Notes: generated by a model from the letters alone, not told the origin. A stretch of 64,000 bases of DNA from Allocatelliglobosispora scoriae (GCF_014204945.1 NZ_JACHMN010000003.1:558001-622000), one strand, 5' to 3'; positions 26,179 through 34,429 are shown, counted from the first letter of the stretch. Made by a program: numbers and translations.

Positions 26179-26330
26179 TGTGCGCGGGCTGGGCTGGGCT
26201 GTGCGCGGGCTGGGCTGGGCTGTGCGCGCGCTGGGGTGGGCCGGGCTGAGATGTGCGCGGGCTGGGGTGGGATGTGCGCGGGTTGGGGTGGGGTGTGCGC
26301 GGGCTGGGGTGGGGTGTGTGACGGGTCAGG
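26179..26330. repeat. 21-bp G-rich tandem array
   Basis: TGTGCGCGGGCTGGGCTGGG-type units start at 26179, 26200, 26221, 26252, 26273, 26294 and 26315, that is 21 bp apart with one 31-bp step. Runs of GGG every few bases make it prone to form G-quadruplexes. It ends at the 3' end of the acetyltransferase gene. Confidence 0.85.
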
Positions 26331-27519
26331 GGAGGTAGTAGGTGAGGATGTCCGCGCTCACCGGAGGGAAGAGCGTCGACATCAGCTCGGTCTGCGGTCC
26401 CGGGTAGGCATCCGGGTGGCGCCGGGCCAGTCCCGCCAGCCCGTCCGGCCCGAAGAGCAGCGCCGCGACCAGATCCGGCGCCACCGCCGCCCCGCCCTGT
26501 GACCCCGGCGCCTGCATCACTCCACCGTTGCGTACCGGCCCGACGACCCCGGCCCGATAGGGCAGCCGCACATGCGACCGGAAGAACGACACGATCGCCT
26601 CCCCCTCCGCATCCGCGAACGCCGACGCGGCGAGCCGGGCTCCGAGAACCGGCCGGAGCCGTTCCAGCAGCGCAATGGTGTCCGGTACCCGCAGGTAGTA
26701 GAGCTCCGGCCGCTGCGGCGGCGGTCCCAGGTAGTCGGCGAGCGCGGCTGCTGCGAAGGCGCGTGGGCTCGCCTCGACGGTGGATTCGCCCCCGGCCAGC
26801 ACCGCGTACCGCAGCAGCGCCCGGGCGGCGGCCGGGTCCACGGCGGCGACCTGGCCCAGGTGCACGCCCTCGTCGGGCGGTGTGATCCGTCCCGTCGCCA
26901 CGGCTGATCCGTTCCGCTCGACGAGCAGCTGGCTGCTGCCGTCGCGCTCGACGAGCCAGCGCCAGCAGGCGGCGGAGTGCGGCATCCGCAGGTCGGCGTC
27001 GGCCTGGGCGGCGTCCTGCAGGGCGGCCATCGCGGGGATGTCGGCGGCTCCGGCGACCCTGACGGTATGCGCGCCGTCGTCGTCGGGCAGGCCGGTGACG
27101 GGGCGGGTGGGGACGATGGGGACGGCGTACGCGTAGCCGAACTGTCGATAGAAGTAGGGAATTCCGATCATGATCTGGACCAGGTCACCCCGGGCGGCGG
27201 AGCGCTCGTGTGCCCAGTTCATCAGGGCTCGCACCAACCCGCGCCCCTCGTAGGCCCGGTCCGTCGCGACGAGGTCGACCTGTCCCGCCGGCAGCGCCAC
27301 CTCGCCGAGGTGGAGCGTCTCGTCGAGGAGGGTGGCGGTGGAGACGACACGGTCACCATCGACGACGACGGCACAGGACTCCAGCCCGAGGTCGCGCAGC
27401 ATGAGCCGGAAGTCGACCGCGTCGGCGGGTTCGCCGCGGTCGACGAGGAGTTCGGCGATCTGGGGGAGGTCGCCGGGGGTGGCGGTACGCAGGACGAGCC
27501 CGTGGGGGAGCGGGGTCAT
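26326..27519 (-). CDS. Eis-like GNAT N-acetyltransferase
   Basis: This 397-residue protein has the Eis layout: an N-terminal GNAT domain with the acetyl-CoA loop VDLVATDRAYEGRGLVRAL, a second degenerate GNAT-like domain, and a C-terminal SCP2-like part ending at the carboxylate (ILTYYLP). GIPYFYRQFGYAYA is a family hallmark. Eis proteins acetylate amines, including aminoglycosides in mycobacteria; the substrate here is unknown. The ATG at 27519 has a CAGACT box 7 nt upstream. Its 3' end abuts the G-rich repeats. Confidence 0.88.
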   Translation of the reverse strand: MTPLPHGLVLRTATPGDLPQIAELLVDRGEPADAVDFRLMLRDLGLESCAVVVDGDRVVSTATLLDETLHLGEVALPAGQVDLVATDRAYEGRGLVRALMNWAHERSAARGDLVQIMIGIPYFYRQFGYAYAVPIVPTRPVTGLPDDDGAHTVRVAGAADIPAMAALQDAAQADADLRMPHSAACWRWLVERDGSSQLLVERNGSAVATGRITPPDEGVHLGQVAAVDPAAARALLRYAVLAGGESTVEASPRAFAAAALADYLGPPPQRPELYYLRVPDTIALLERLRPVLGARLAASAFADAEGEAIVSFFRSHVRLPYRAGVVGPVRNGGVMQAPGSQGGAAVAPDLVAALLFGPDGLAGLARRHPDAYPGPQTELMSTLFPPVSADILTYYLP

Positions 27520-27560
27520 GGTTCGCAGTCTGCCGCCGCCCGTGCCGGACCACCACCGAG

Positions 27561-27808
27561 TTTCCTGGCGCGCCCTGCGGGGCTCCCTCGCTGCTCTCGG
27601 TCACTCCTCGTGCCAGCGCTGTTCCCGGCGCGCCCTGCGGGGCTCCCTCGCTGCGCTCGGTCACTCCTCGTGCCAGCGCTGTTCCCGGCGCGCCCTGCGG
27701 GGCTCCCTCGCTGCGCTCGGTCACTCCTCGTGCCAGCGCTGTTCCCGGCGCGCCCTGCGGGGCTCAGTCGCTCCGCTCCTTCACTCCTCGTGCAGCGCGG
27801 TTTTCCGG
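27561..27808. repeat. 60-bp tandem repeat, four units
   Basis: Units containing GGCGCGCCCTGCGGGGCTCC start at about 27561, 27621, 27681 and 27741 (60-bp period). Units two and three are identical and the fourth is diverged. Frames through it yield repetitive peptides; none looks like a gene. It fills the divergent gap between the acetyltransferase and the next gene. Confidence 0.93.
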
Positions 27809-27839
27809 CGCAGGACGCGCCCAACAGCCGGACACACCC

Positions 27840-27845
27840 TAGGCT
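27840..27845 (+). promoter_or_regulatory. Leaderless -10 box
   Basis: TAGGCT 7 nt before the ATG at 27853. Confidence 0.6.
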
Positions 27846-27852
27846 CAGGAGC

Positions 27853-28602
27853 ATGGAGATCGCCGACCACATCGCCGCACTGCGCCGGGACGGGCTGCTC
27901 CTCGCCGACGCGGCAGCGATGCACACCCTCGACGAGGCCGTCCCCACGACTCCCGGCTGGACCGTCGGCGACCTGCTGCGCCACATCGGCGAGGTGCACC
28001 GCTGGGCGATGAGCCACGTCGCGCAGCAGCGCCTGACGAAGATGCCGACCGAGGAGGAGCAGGAGCTCACCCGCAACTGGCCCGAGGGAGACGACGAACT
28101 GCTGGAGTGGTTCTCGTCCGGTCACGAGGCGCTCGTCTTCAGCCTGGAGACCGCCGATCCGGGTCTGCGTTGCTGGACGTTCCTGCCCGCGCCGTCGCCG
28201 CTGGCGTTCTGGGCCCGCCGCCAGGCACACGAGACGGCGATCCACCGCGTCGACGCCGAGAGCGTCACCGGCGAGATCACGCCGATCGGTGCCGAGTTCG
28301 CCGCCGACGGGGTGGATGAGCTGCTCACCTGCTTCTTCGGGCGGCCGGGACGGTTGCGCGGCGATCCGGCGTACACCCTGGGATTGGTGGCGACCGACCT
28401 GCCGCGCGCGTGGCGCGTGAGCGTGGGGCCCACGGTCGTCGTCACCGACGGCGGTGAGGCCGCCGACTGCGTGGTGACCGGGACGGCCGAGGAGCTCTAC
28501 CTGCTGCTGTGGAACCGGCGCGACCCGGCCGGGCTGGACGTCGTCGGCGACGAAGCGGTGCTCACCCGATGGCGGGACTCCGCGGTCGTGTCGTGGAGCT
28601 GA
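27853..28602 (+). CDS. Mycothiol-dependent maleylpyruvate isomerase-family protein
   Basis: This 249-residue protein is of the DinB/mycothiol-dependent maleylpyruvate isomerase fold. The N-terminal four-helix domain carries the metal ligands: LRHIGEVHRWAMSH and QAHETAIHRVDAE supply the His and Glu residues. The C-terminal SCP2-like domain follows (about 160-249, with GDPAYTLG and YLLLWNRRDP). Most members are annotated by fold only; the thiol cofactor mycothiol is actinobacterial. The start is chosen from the leaderless promoter. Confidence 0.88.
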   Translation: MEIADHIAALRRDGLLLADAAAMHTLDEAVPTTPGWTVGDLLRHIGEVHRWAMSHVAQQRLTKMPTEEEQELTRNWPEGDDELLEWFSSGHEALVFSLETADPGLRCWTFLPAPSPLAFWARRQAHETAIHRVDAESVTGEITPIGAEFAADGVDELLTCFFGRPGRLRGDPAYTLGLVATDLPRAWRVSVGPTVVVTDGGEAADCVVTGTAEELYLLLWNRRDPAGLDVVGDEAVLTRWRDSAVVSWS

Positions 28603-28627
28603 TGGCGGTAAAGGTCGCGGCCCGCCC

Positions 28628-29794
28628 ATGCGTTTGCCTGACGTGGACGATTTCAGCGATTTCTATGCGGCGCGCAAGGACACCGTCTTCCGCACCGTAG
28701 CGGTCGCCCTCGGCGATCGGGTCGCGGCCGAGGATGCGGTCTCGGAGGCGTTCACCCGAGCATGTGCGGGGTGGTCGCGAGTGAAGGAACATCCGAACCC
28801 CACCGCCTGGGTGCTGCGGGTGGCGCTCAACGCGCAACGGTCCTGGTGGCGGCGGGGTCGCCGGGAGGTTCCGGGTGAGGTACCGGAGACGCCGACGGCC
28901 GAGGCGGGTAGCGCCGCCCTGCCTGTCGATCTGCGCGCGGCGGTCGCCCGGCTGCCGCAGCGGCAGCGGGAGGTGGTGGCGCTGCGCGTGCTCGCCGACC
29001 TCTCGGCCGATGAGGCGGGCGCGCTGCTCGGCATCGCTCCCGCGACGGTCCATGTGCATCTGCACCGCGCGCTCGAAACCCTGCGGCGCGAGCTCAGCGC
29101 GAGCGATTACGCCGGGGACCGGTTCCAGGTCGCCGAGTCGGCGGTACGCCGCCAAGCCCGCACCCTCACCGTCCGCCGCCGGGCGATGGCGGCGGCTGCC
29201 GTGGTCCTCGTGCTCGCCGCGACGGTGTCGGGGCTGGCGCTGTGGCGCGGCGGTGGCCCGGGGCAGTCGGCGGACCGGCCGGGCCCGACACCGGAGTTCT
29301 CCTTCGGCAAGCCGCCCCGCCCGTCGACCTCGGCGACGACCGACGACGGGCGGTGCCGGGAGATCGCGATGCAGCTCGATCCGCAGCTGATGGAGCTGCC
29401 CCCGCTGCGGTTCGAACGGGTCGCGGGCCCGTTGCGGCTGCGGCTCTATGGCGGCCTGACCGCGACGGTGGTGTGCTGGGCGACGGATGAGCGGATCGAC
29501 ATCGGCGGCCCGGCGATGAACCTCGATCCCGCGACGCCGGACCTCGGCCTGACCTATGCGTCGATGGGGCAGGGGACGGGACCGGCGGCCGTCGCGTTCG
29601 GGCAGCTCCCGCCCGGTGCCACCCGAGTGGAGTTGTCCCGCGCCACGGGCGGCCCGCTCGTCGCGGAGCTGCACGACGGGTGGTGGATCTATTTCGTACC
29701 GGACGCGACGACCGGCATCGACCTCGCCGAGGTCACGCGGGTCACCGCCGCCACCCCCACCGGCGACCACGCCCTGACCATCACCCACGGCTGA
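28628..29794 (+). CDS. SigE-family ECF sigma factor fused to a TM segment and extracytoplasmic domain
   Basis: The first 165 residues are an ECF sigma factor: region 2 (FSDFYAARKDTVFRTVAVAL, AEDAVSEAFTRACAGW, NPTAWVLRVALN) and region 4 (AVARLPQRQREVVALRVLAD then LSADEAGALLGIAPATVHVH). A Gly/Arg-rich linker leads to one TM helix at about residues 186-208 (AMAAAAVVLVLAATVSGLAL). A soluble outside domain of about 170 residues with two Cys follows. No separate anti-sigma gene is adjacent. The fused outer domain may sense a signal or anchor the sigma factor; this is inference. The start at 28628 is likely but not certain. Confidence 0.85.
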   Translation: MRLPDVDDFSDFYAARKDTVFRTVAVALGDRVAAEDAVSEAFTRACAGWSRVKEHPNPTAWVLRVALNAQRSWWRRGRREVPGEVPETPTAEAGSAALPVDLRAAVARLPQRQREVVALRVLADLSADEAGALLGIAPATVHVHLHRALETLRRELSASDYAGDRFQVAESAVRRQARTLTVRRRAMAAAAVVLVLAATVSGLALWRGGGPGQSADRPGPTPEFSFGKPPRPSTSATTDDGRCREIAMQLDPQLMELPPLRFERVAGPLRLRLYGGLTATVVCWATDERIDIGGPAMNLDPATPDLGLTYASMGQGTGPAAVAFGQLPPGATRVELSRATGGPLVAELHDGWWIYFVPDATTGIDLAEVTRVTAATPTGDHALTITHG

Positions 29795-29810
29795 CCCAGG
29801 TCGCCACAGC

Positions 29811-29891
29811 AAGATCGTCGCAACTCTTCAAGAGTTGGTGCTTCAGGCCGCCAGGCCTTAACACCAACTCTTGAAGAGTTGCGACGATCTT
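29811..29891. terminator. Facing pair of family A palindromes between convergent genes
   Basis: The plus copy is AAGATCGTCGCAACTCTTCA and onward (29811-29841). Its inverse occupies 29861-29891. Both copies share the unusual T in ATCGTCG, so the arms have co-varied or been copied together. They can form a stem of about 31 bp. Confidence 0.8.
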
Positions 29892-29898
29892 GCGCGGG

Positions 29899-31167
29899 CT
29901 AGGCGCGGTGGCCGGCCAAACCCTTGAGGGTGGTGAGGCCCGGGACGGCGATGCGGCCCTGCTCGGCACCGGTCGCCGGGTCGTGCCAGCTCACCGCTCC
30001 GGTCTGTCCGACATAGACGCGCTTGGCGTCCGGGCTCAGGACGAGGCCGGTGATCTCCTCGTCGACCGGCCACTCGGCGGCCACCGCCCACCGGGTGAGG
30101 TCGACGACGCGGACCGACTTCCCGGCACCGAGCAGCAACCGGCTGCCGTCGGTGGCGGCGGCGCCGGTGCCGGTCGCCTTGCCGAGGGCGGCGGTCCGGC
30201 CCACGGTCTGGTTCTCGGTGTAGATCTCCGCGAGGCCGCCGGAGGCCGCGTCGGCGACGTAGAGCTTGGCGCCGTTGGGGGTGATCGCCATCGAGTGCCC
30301 GCTCGGCGCGCCCTCGCCGAACGGGTGCGGCAGGTCGATGCAGAACGCCCAGCGCGCGACGAGGTTCAGCGTGTGCACGAAGGCGTGCGCGTTACCCGGC
30401 CGACCGCTGAGCAGGTCCCGGGTGTGCGCGTGCCCCGGCTGGTGGGTGTAGAGCGTGTAGAGCGTCATCCGGTCGGGTGCCAGCACGGCCTGGCGGCCCT
30501 CGCCGCGCATCTCCTCCTCGGCGCCGGCCGGGACCGGGACCTTGTCCCGGGTGAGCAGCGGTCCCGGCTGCTTGCTGGCGAGGTCGACGAGGCGTACGCG
30601 GTAGTGGTCCGGCGCCGCGGCGGGCAGCCATTCGAGCACGAAGAGCCCGGTGAGGTCCTCGGTGAACGTCTCGGGTACGAAGTTGCCCCGCAGCTGCAAC
30701 TCCGTCCGGACCCCGTCGAGGTCGGCGATGAGGACCGGCGTCGTCTCCCGGCCGGCCGGGAGCTTGCCCGTCACATCGACGGCGACCTGGGTGAGCGCGA
30801 CCCGGGAACCCTCACCGGAGACCGCCTGCGGCACCCACCGGCCCGGTAGCTGGATCGGGGCGGAGGTCTTGCCGGTGGCGGTGTCGACCCGCCAGAAGGC
30901 GGTGTCGTCGCCCGCCGGGGAGGTGGCATAGATCGCGAGCCCGTCATGGGTGACCGCAGACCGGGGGATGACCTGCCGGTCGGCGCCGCGCAGGATGCCG
31001 GTTCCGTCCTCGACCTCGACGAGCAGCGCGTCCGGGAGGCTCGTCGCGCCGGCGGCCGGGTTGCCCGATGGATCGCAGCCGACCAGCGCGGCGGCGCCGG
31101 TGCCTGCCAGAAGCGTGAGCAGGGTACGCCGGGAGAGTGCCGGCGCGCCGGGAGTGTTTGCCATCAT
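29899..31167 (-). CDS. Tat/lipoprotein-signal beta-propeller-like protein
   Basis: This secreted lipoprotein of about 422 residues starts at ATG 31167 or 31164. The signal is LSRRTLLTLLAGTGAAALVGC, with a Tat-like twin Arg and a lipobox ending in Cys near residue 30. The body has repeated propeller-type blades: SGEGSRVALTQV, HSMAITPNGAKLYVADAASGG and GLVLSPDAKRVYVGQTGAVS. The gene is divergent from an ECF sigma gene, with mirror-image promoters suggesting it is part of that regulon. Ligand or enzyme activity unknown. Confidence 0.8.
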   Translation of the reverse strand: MMANTPGAPALSRRTLLTLLAGTGAAALVGCDPSGNPAAGATSLPDALLVEVEDGTGILRGADRQVIPRSAVTHDGLAIYATSPAGDDTAFWRVDTATGKTSAPIQLPGRWVPQAVSGEGSRVALTQVAVDVTGKLPAGRETTPVLIADLDGVRTELQLRGNFVPETFTEDLTGLFVLEWLPAAAPDHYRVRLVDLASKQPGPLLTRDKVPVPAGAEEEMRGEGRQAVLAPDRMTLYTLYTHQPGHAHTRDLLSGRPGNAHAFVHTLNLVARWAFCIDLPHPFGEGAPSGHSMAITPNGAKLYVADAASGGLAEIYTENQTVGRTAALGKATGTGAAATDGSRLLLGAGKSVRVVDLTRWAVAAEWPVDEEITGLVLSPDAKRVYVGQTGAVSWHDPATGAEQGRIAVPGLTTLKGLAGHRA

Positions 31168-31173
31168 GTCCGG

Positions 31174-31240
31174 GTGACACCGCCCGGCCCGGGAAGGTTC
31201 CATCCGAGCGGAGTGGAACCTGATCGGCGCGAGCGGTGTC
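31174..31240. promoter_or_regulatory. Mirror-image ECF-type promoters
   Basis: On the plus strand GGAACC (31215-31220) is followed after 15 nt by GTGTC (31236-31240). On the minus strand GGAACC (31201-31196) is followed after 15 nt by GTGTC (31180-31176). The inverted arms GGTTCCA/TGGAACC and TGACACCGC/GCGGTGTCA make the region a double dyad. Confidence 0.75.
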
Positions 31241-31837
31241 ATGAGGGTGTTCTCAACGGAGGTTCCCCTGGACGACGACGAGATCGTCAACCGAGCACGG
31301 GCAGGTGACCTGGCAGCCTATGAGCTGCTGGTCGCCCGGCACACCGCGTCCGCGTACCGGACGGCGGTGCTGCTCGGCGCGGGCTCCGACGCGGAGGACG
31401 TCATCCAGGAGGCGTTTGTGAAGGCGTACCGCAAGCTCGCCAAATACCGCGGCGAGTCCACCTTCCGCTCCTGGCTGCTCGCGATCGTCGCCAACGAGAC
31501 CCGCAATCTCCACCGTTCGCGGGGACGCCGGGACGGGCTCGTGCTCCGGGCCGCGGCGGCCGATCCGATGTCGGAGATCGCCGAGGACGCCGCGGTGGGC
31601 TCCGCGCTCGCCGGTGAGCGCCGATCCGCGCTGGTGGGGGCCCTGCGACTGCTGCCGGAGAAGGACCGAGAGGTGATCGTCTGCCGGTTCCTGCTCGATC
31701 TCAGCGAGGAGGAGACGGTGACGATGCTGGGCTGGCCGCGCGGCACGGTCAAGTCCCGCACGTCCCGCGCCCTGGTGAAGCTGCGCGGCCTGCTCGACAG
31801 CGGTCTCGCGGAGAGCGGGGAGGTGCGGCATGGATGA
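31241..31837 (+). CDS. ECF RNA polymerase sigma factor
   Basis: This is a typical two-domain ECF sigma of 198 residues. Region 2 contains YRTAVLLGAGSDAEDVIQEA, FVKAYRKLAKYRGESTFRSW and LLAIVANETRN. Region 4 contains LRLLPEKDREVIVCRFLLDL, SEEETVTMLGWPRGTVKSRT and SRALVKLRGLL. The next gene overlaps it and probably encodes a membrane regulator. If the ECF-type promoter immediately upstream is real, its -10 abuts the ATG at 31241, and the GTG at 31247 would be the better, leaderless start. Autoregulation is therefore likely. Confidence 0.93.
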   Translation: MRVFSTEVPLDDDEIVNRARAGDLAAYELLVARHTASAYRTAVLLGAGSDAEDVIQEAFVKAYRKLAKYRGESTFRSWLLAIVANETRNLHRSRGRRDGLVLRAAAADPMSEIAEDAAVGSALAGERRSALVGALRLLPEKDREVIVCRFLLDLSEEETVTMLGWPRGTVKSRTSRALVKLRGLLDSGLAESGEVRHG

Positions 31838-32549
31838 CCTCGAGAAGGAGCTCCGCGACCTCTCCAGCTGGCTGACCACCCCCGACGCGCCCGATGTGAC
31901 GGCTGCGGTGCGCAACCGGCTGACGGCGAAGCCGAAGCCGCGCCGCCGGTGGCGCTACTACCTCGCCGCCGTCGTGGTGGCGCTGCTCGTCGGGCTGCTG
32001 CCACCGGGGCGGGCCGCGCTCGCCGACGCGGTGACCAGCCTGCTGCGCTTCGCCGGAATCACCGTCGACACCTCGTCCGGACCGGTGCCGCACAGCGCCA
32101 GCCCGTCGCCGCTGCCCTCGCAGCGCTCGGCCGCGCTGGTCGAGGCCGAGCAGAAGGTACGCTTCCCGATCCGCGTCCCGGCGTTGCTCGGCCAGCCGGA
32201 GCAGGTGCTCATCGCCGACCCCGACGCCTCGGGCACGTACCGCGTCGTGACGCTGGTCTATCGCGGCGGGGCACTGCGGCTCGACGCCTTCGACGGCAGC
32301 CTGGACCCGATGTTCACCAAGCAGAGCGGTGGCCAGGACATCACCTGGACCCAGGTCGGCGGCGACTTCGCGCTGTGGATCGGCGGGCCGCACGATGTCG
32401 CCTATGTGGACCGCGCGGGCCAGGTGCGGATCGAGACCGCCCGGCTCGCCGCGTCGACCCTGATCTGGCAGGAAGCGGGTGTCAGCTATCGGCTGGAGGG
32501 CGACCTCAACCAGTTCCAGGCGCTGGAGATCGCGGAATCCCTGGGCTGA
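31830..32549 (+). CDS. Single-pass membrane protein, candidate anti-sigma factor
   Basis: This 239-residue protein overlaps the sigma gene by 8 bp. It has a short cytoplasmic N-terminus (DLEKELRDLSSWLTTPDAPD), a basic stretch, one TM helix near residues 43-60 (YYLAAVVVALLVGLLPPGRA) and an extracytoplasmic domain of about 170 residues. It lacks the HxxxCxxC zinc motif of ZAS anti-sigma factors. Position and topology suggest it controls the sigma factor, but the sequence alone does not prove it. Confidence 0.75.
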   Translation: MDDLEKELRDLSSWLTTPDAPDVTAAVRNRLTAKPKPRRRWRYYLAAVVVALLVGLLPPGRAALADAVTSLLRFAGITVDTSSGPVPHSASPSPLPSQRSAALVEAEQKVRFPIRVPALLGQPEQVLIADPDASGTYRVVTLVYRGGALRLDAFDGSLDPMFTKQSGGQDITWTQVGGDFALWIGGPHDVAYVDRAGQVRIETARLAASTLIWQEAGVSYRLEGDLNQFQALEIAESLG

Positions 32550-32657
32550 CCTGCTACGCCGCGCGGGTGAATGTGATGGGATTGGTCACACCTGGGCACA
32601 GCTGGTCACGTTAGTGGGTGTATGGTTCGATGCAGCGCTCCGGGGACTCAGGTGATC

Positions 32658-32735
32658 ATGTGGGCGCGCGATTCCGATGAGATGCCGCTACGAAAAAGCC
32701 GGCGCCGTCGCATCGTGGCGCTGAGCGCAGCCTGA
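32658..32735 (+). CDS. Small leader ORF upstream of the helicase
   Basis: This is a 25-codon ORF beginning MWARDSDEM and continuing LRKSRRRRIVALSAA. The ATG has AGGTG 5 nt upstream. It lies 128 bp before the DEAD-box gene in what would be its leader. The run of five basic residues could slow ribosomes, giving a leader-peptide role. The rest of 32550-32863 holds GC-rich hairpin-prone DNA and a possible TATGGT -10 near 32622. Confidence 0.4.
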   Translation: MWARDSDEMPLRKSRRRRIVALSAA

Positions 32736-32863
32736 ATCCTTCCCCGGCCGTTTCAGCTTTCACCAATTCTGCTCAACCGTTTCTTAGTCAACTCCGGCCC
32801 CGCCGGTGGATGCTGCCCGCACGTGTGCGGCCACCCATCGCCGGCGCCGGTGGAGGAGTCTGC

Positions 32864-34285
32864 ATGACCGTCACCCAGTCCGCACCGAACCGCCGCCCTC
32901 GTCGCCGCCCCGCGCAGTCCGTGGTTGCGCACCCCCTCGTCGAGCACGCCGTCCGCGTTGCTCCCGAGCGAGCGGTCACCGAGCCCGGGCAGCCCATCGC
33001 CGCCGCGCCAGTGACCGGCGGTTTCGCCAACCTCGGGCTGCCCGCACCGCTGCTGGCGGTGCTGGCGAAGCAGGGGCTCACCACGCCCTTCCCGATCCAG
33101 GCCGCGACGATCCCGGACGCACTGGCGGGCCGCGACGTGCTCGGGCGCGGTCAGACCGGATCGGGCAAGACGCTCGCCTTCGGCCTGCCGCTGCTCGCCC
33201 GCATCGCCGGTCGGCGCGCCCAGCCCGGCCGCCCGCTGGCGCTGGTGCTGGTGCCCACCCGTGAGCTCGCCGCGCAGGTCACCGCCTCGCTGGCACCCTA
33301 TGCCGCCGCGATGCGCCTGAAGTCCGCCACCGTCGTCGGCGGCCTCTCGATCGGCGCGCAGGCCAACGCCCTGCGCAACGGCGTCGAGCTGCTCGTCGCC
33401 ACGCCGGGCCGCCTCACCGACCTCGTCAACCGGGGCGACTGCCGCCTCGACCAGATCGCGATCGCGGTCGTCGACGAGGCCGACCAGATGGCCGACATCG
33501 GCTTCCTGCCGCAGGTCACCCGACTGCTGAAGGACGTGCCGGCCGGTGGCCAGCGCATGCTCTTCTCGGCCACCCTCGACCGGGGCGTGGATCGGCTGGT
33601 GCAGCGCTTCCTCGCCAACCCGGTGACCCACTCCGTCAACCCGCCCAAGGCGGCGACGGTTTCGACGATGACCCACCACCTGCTCCAGGTCGACCTCGCC
33701 GACAAGCAGCCCGCCGTCGCGGAGATCGCGGCCCGGGACGGTCGCGTGATCATGTTCGTCGATACCAAGCACGGTGCCGAGCGCCTCGCCAAGCACCTGC
33801 TCAGCAGGGGTGTGCACGCCGCGGCGCTGCACGGTGGCAAGTCGCAGGGGCAGCGTACGCGTGCCCTGGAAGGCTTCCGGACCGGTGCCGTGACGGCGCT
33901 GGTCGCGACGAACGTCGCAGCTCGCGGCATTCACATCGACGATCTCGACCTCGTCGTCAACGTCGACCCGCCCGCGGACGGCAAGGACTACCTGCACCGT
34001 GGGGGCAGGACCGCCCGGGCCGGGCAGTCGGGCACCGTGGTGACCCTGGTCCTGCCGCACCAGCGGCGCGAGGTCTCCCGGCTGATGTCGGCCGCGGGCA
34101 TCCGGGCGGAGTGCGTCACCGTCCACGCCGGACACCCGGAGCTGGCCCGCGTCACCGGTGCCCGCACGCCCACCGACATCGCGGTCGCCCCGGTGACCGC
34201 GATCTCGCAGCGCCGCGTCGGCGAGTCCGGCGCCCGTCCGGCCTCCGCGACGCGGGCCCGCCGCCGAGGCCCCCGCCACGCCTGA
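32864..34285 (+). CDS. DEAD-box RNA helicase
   Basis: This is an ATP-dependent RNA helicase of 473 residues. Motifs in order are FANLGL and PFPIQAATIP (Q motif), GQTGSGKT (I), PTRELAAQ (Ia), ATPGRL (Ib), VVDEADQM (DEAD, II), FSATL (III), and in the second domain MFVDTKHGAERL, ATNVAARGIHIDD (V) and HRGGRTARAG (VI). The C-terminus is short and Arg-rich. The ATG at 32864 has GGAGGAG upstream. Such helicases remodel structured RNA, often in cold or ribosome assembly; the long leader fits post-transcriptional control. Confidence 0.95.
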   Translation: MTVTQSAPNRRPRRRPAQSVVAHPLVEHAVRVAPERAVTEPGQPIAAAPVTGGFANLGLPAPLLAVLAKQGLTTPFPIQAATIPDALAGRDVLGRGQTGSGKTLAFGLPLLARIAGRRAQPGRPLALVLVPTRELAAQVTASLAPYAAAMRLKSATVVGGLSIGAQANALRNGVELLVATPGRLTDLVNRGDCRLDQIAIAVVDEADQMADIGFLPQVTRLLKDVPAGGQRMLFSATLDRGVDRLVQRFLANPVTHSVNPPKAATVSTMTHHLLQVDLADKQPAVAEIAARDGRVIMFVDTKHGAERLAKHLLSRGVHAAALHGGKSQGQRTRALEGFRTGAVTALVATNVAARGIHIDDLDLVVNVDPPADGKDYLHRGGRTARAGQSGTVVTLVLPHQRREVSRLMSAAGIRAECVTVHAGHPELARVTGARTPTDIAVAPVTAISQRRVGESGARPASATRARRRGPRHA

Positions 34286-34299
34286 CCGACCGCCACCGG

Positions 34300-34363
34300 T
34301 CACGCTTTGCAGCAAAACGTGGCCTCCCAGCGCGAAATGACCACGCTTTGCTGCAAAACGTGA
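34300..34363. repeat. Family B inverted repeat; likely terminator
   Basis: The 23-bp arms TCACGCTTTGCAGCAAAACG and onward (34300-34322) and their inverse (34341-34363) differ at two positions. It lies just after the helicase gene. A short triplicated ACGCACGAAGCG follows (about 34364-34400). Confidence 0.8.
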
Positions 34364-34429
34364 CGCACGAAGCGCGACGCACGAAGCGCGACGCACGAAG
34401 CGTGACCGCGCGGACCGCGTGACGCACGC

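Larger units (their letters stand above)
25041..26325. repeat. Gene-free repeat field (families C and low-complexity arrays)
   Basis: About 1.3 kb without a credible gene. From left to right it holds palindromes built on TTCCCGGAAGTAAGCCC (family C), a 41-bp tandem array, more family C elements, a heptanucleotide array, CTGCCCGCC-type repeats and a 21-bp G-rich array. Open frames here have repeat-driven composition and no family resemblance. Confidence 0.85.

Noticed and set aside
27353-27808. A repeat protein encoded by the 60-bp units
   Set aside because: Several frames stay open because 60 is divisible by three, but none has a start with a ribosome site or a non-repeat domain.
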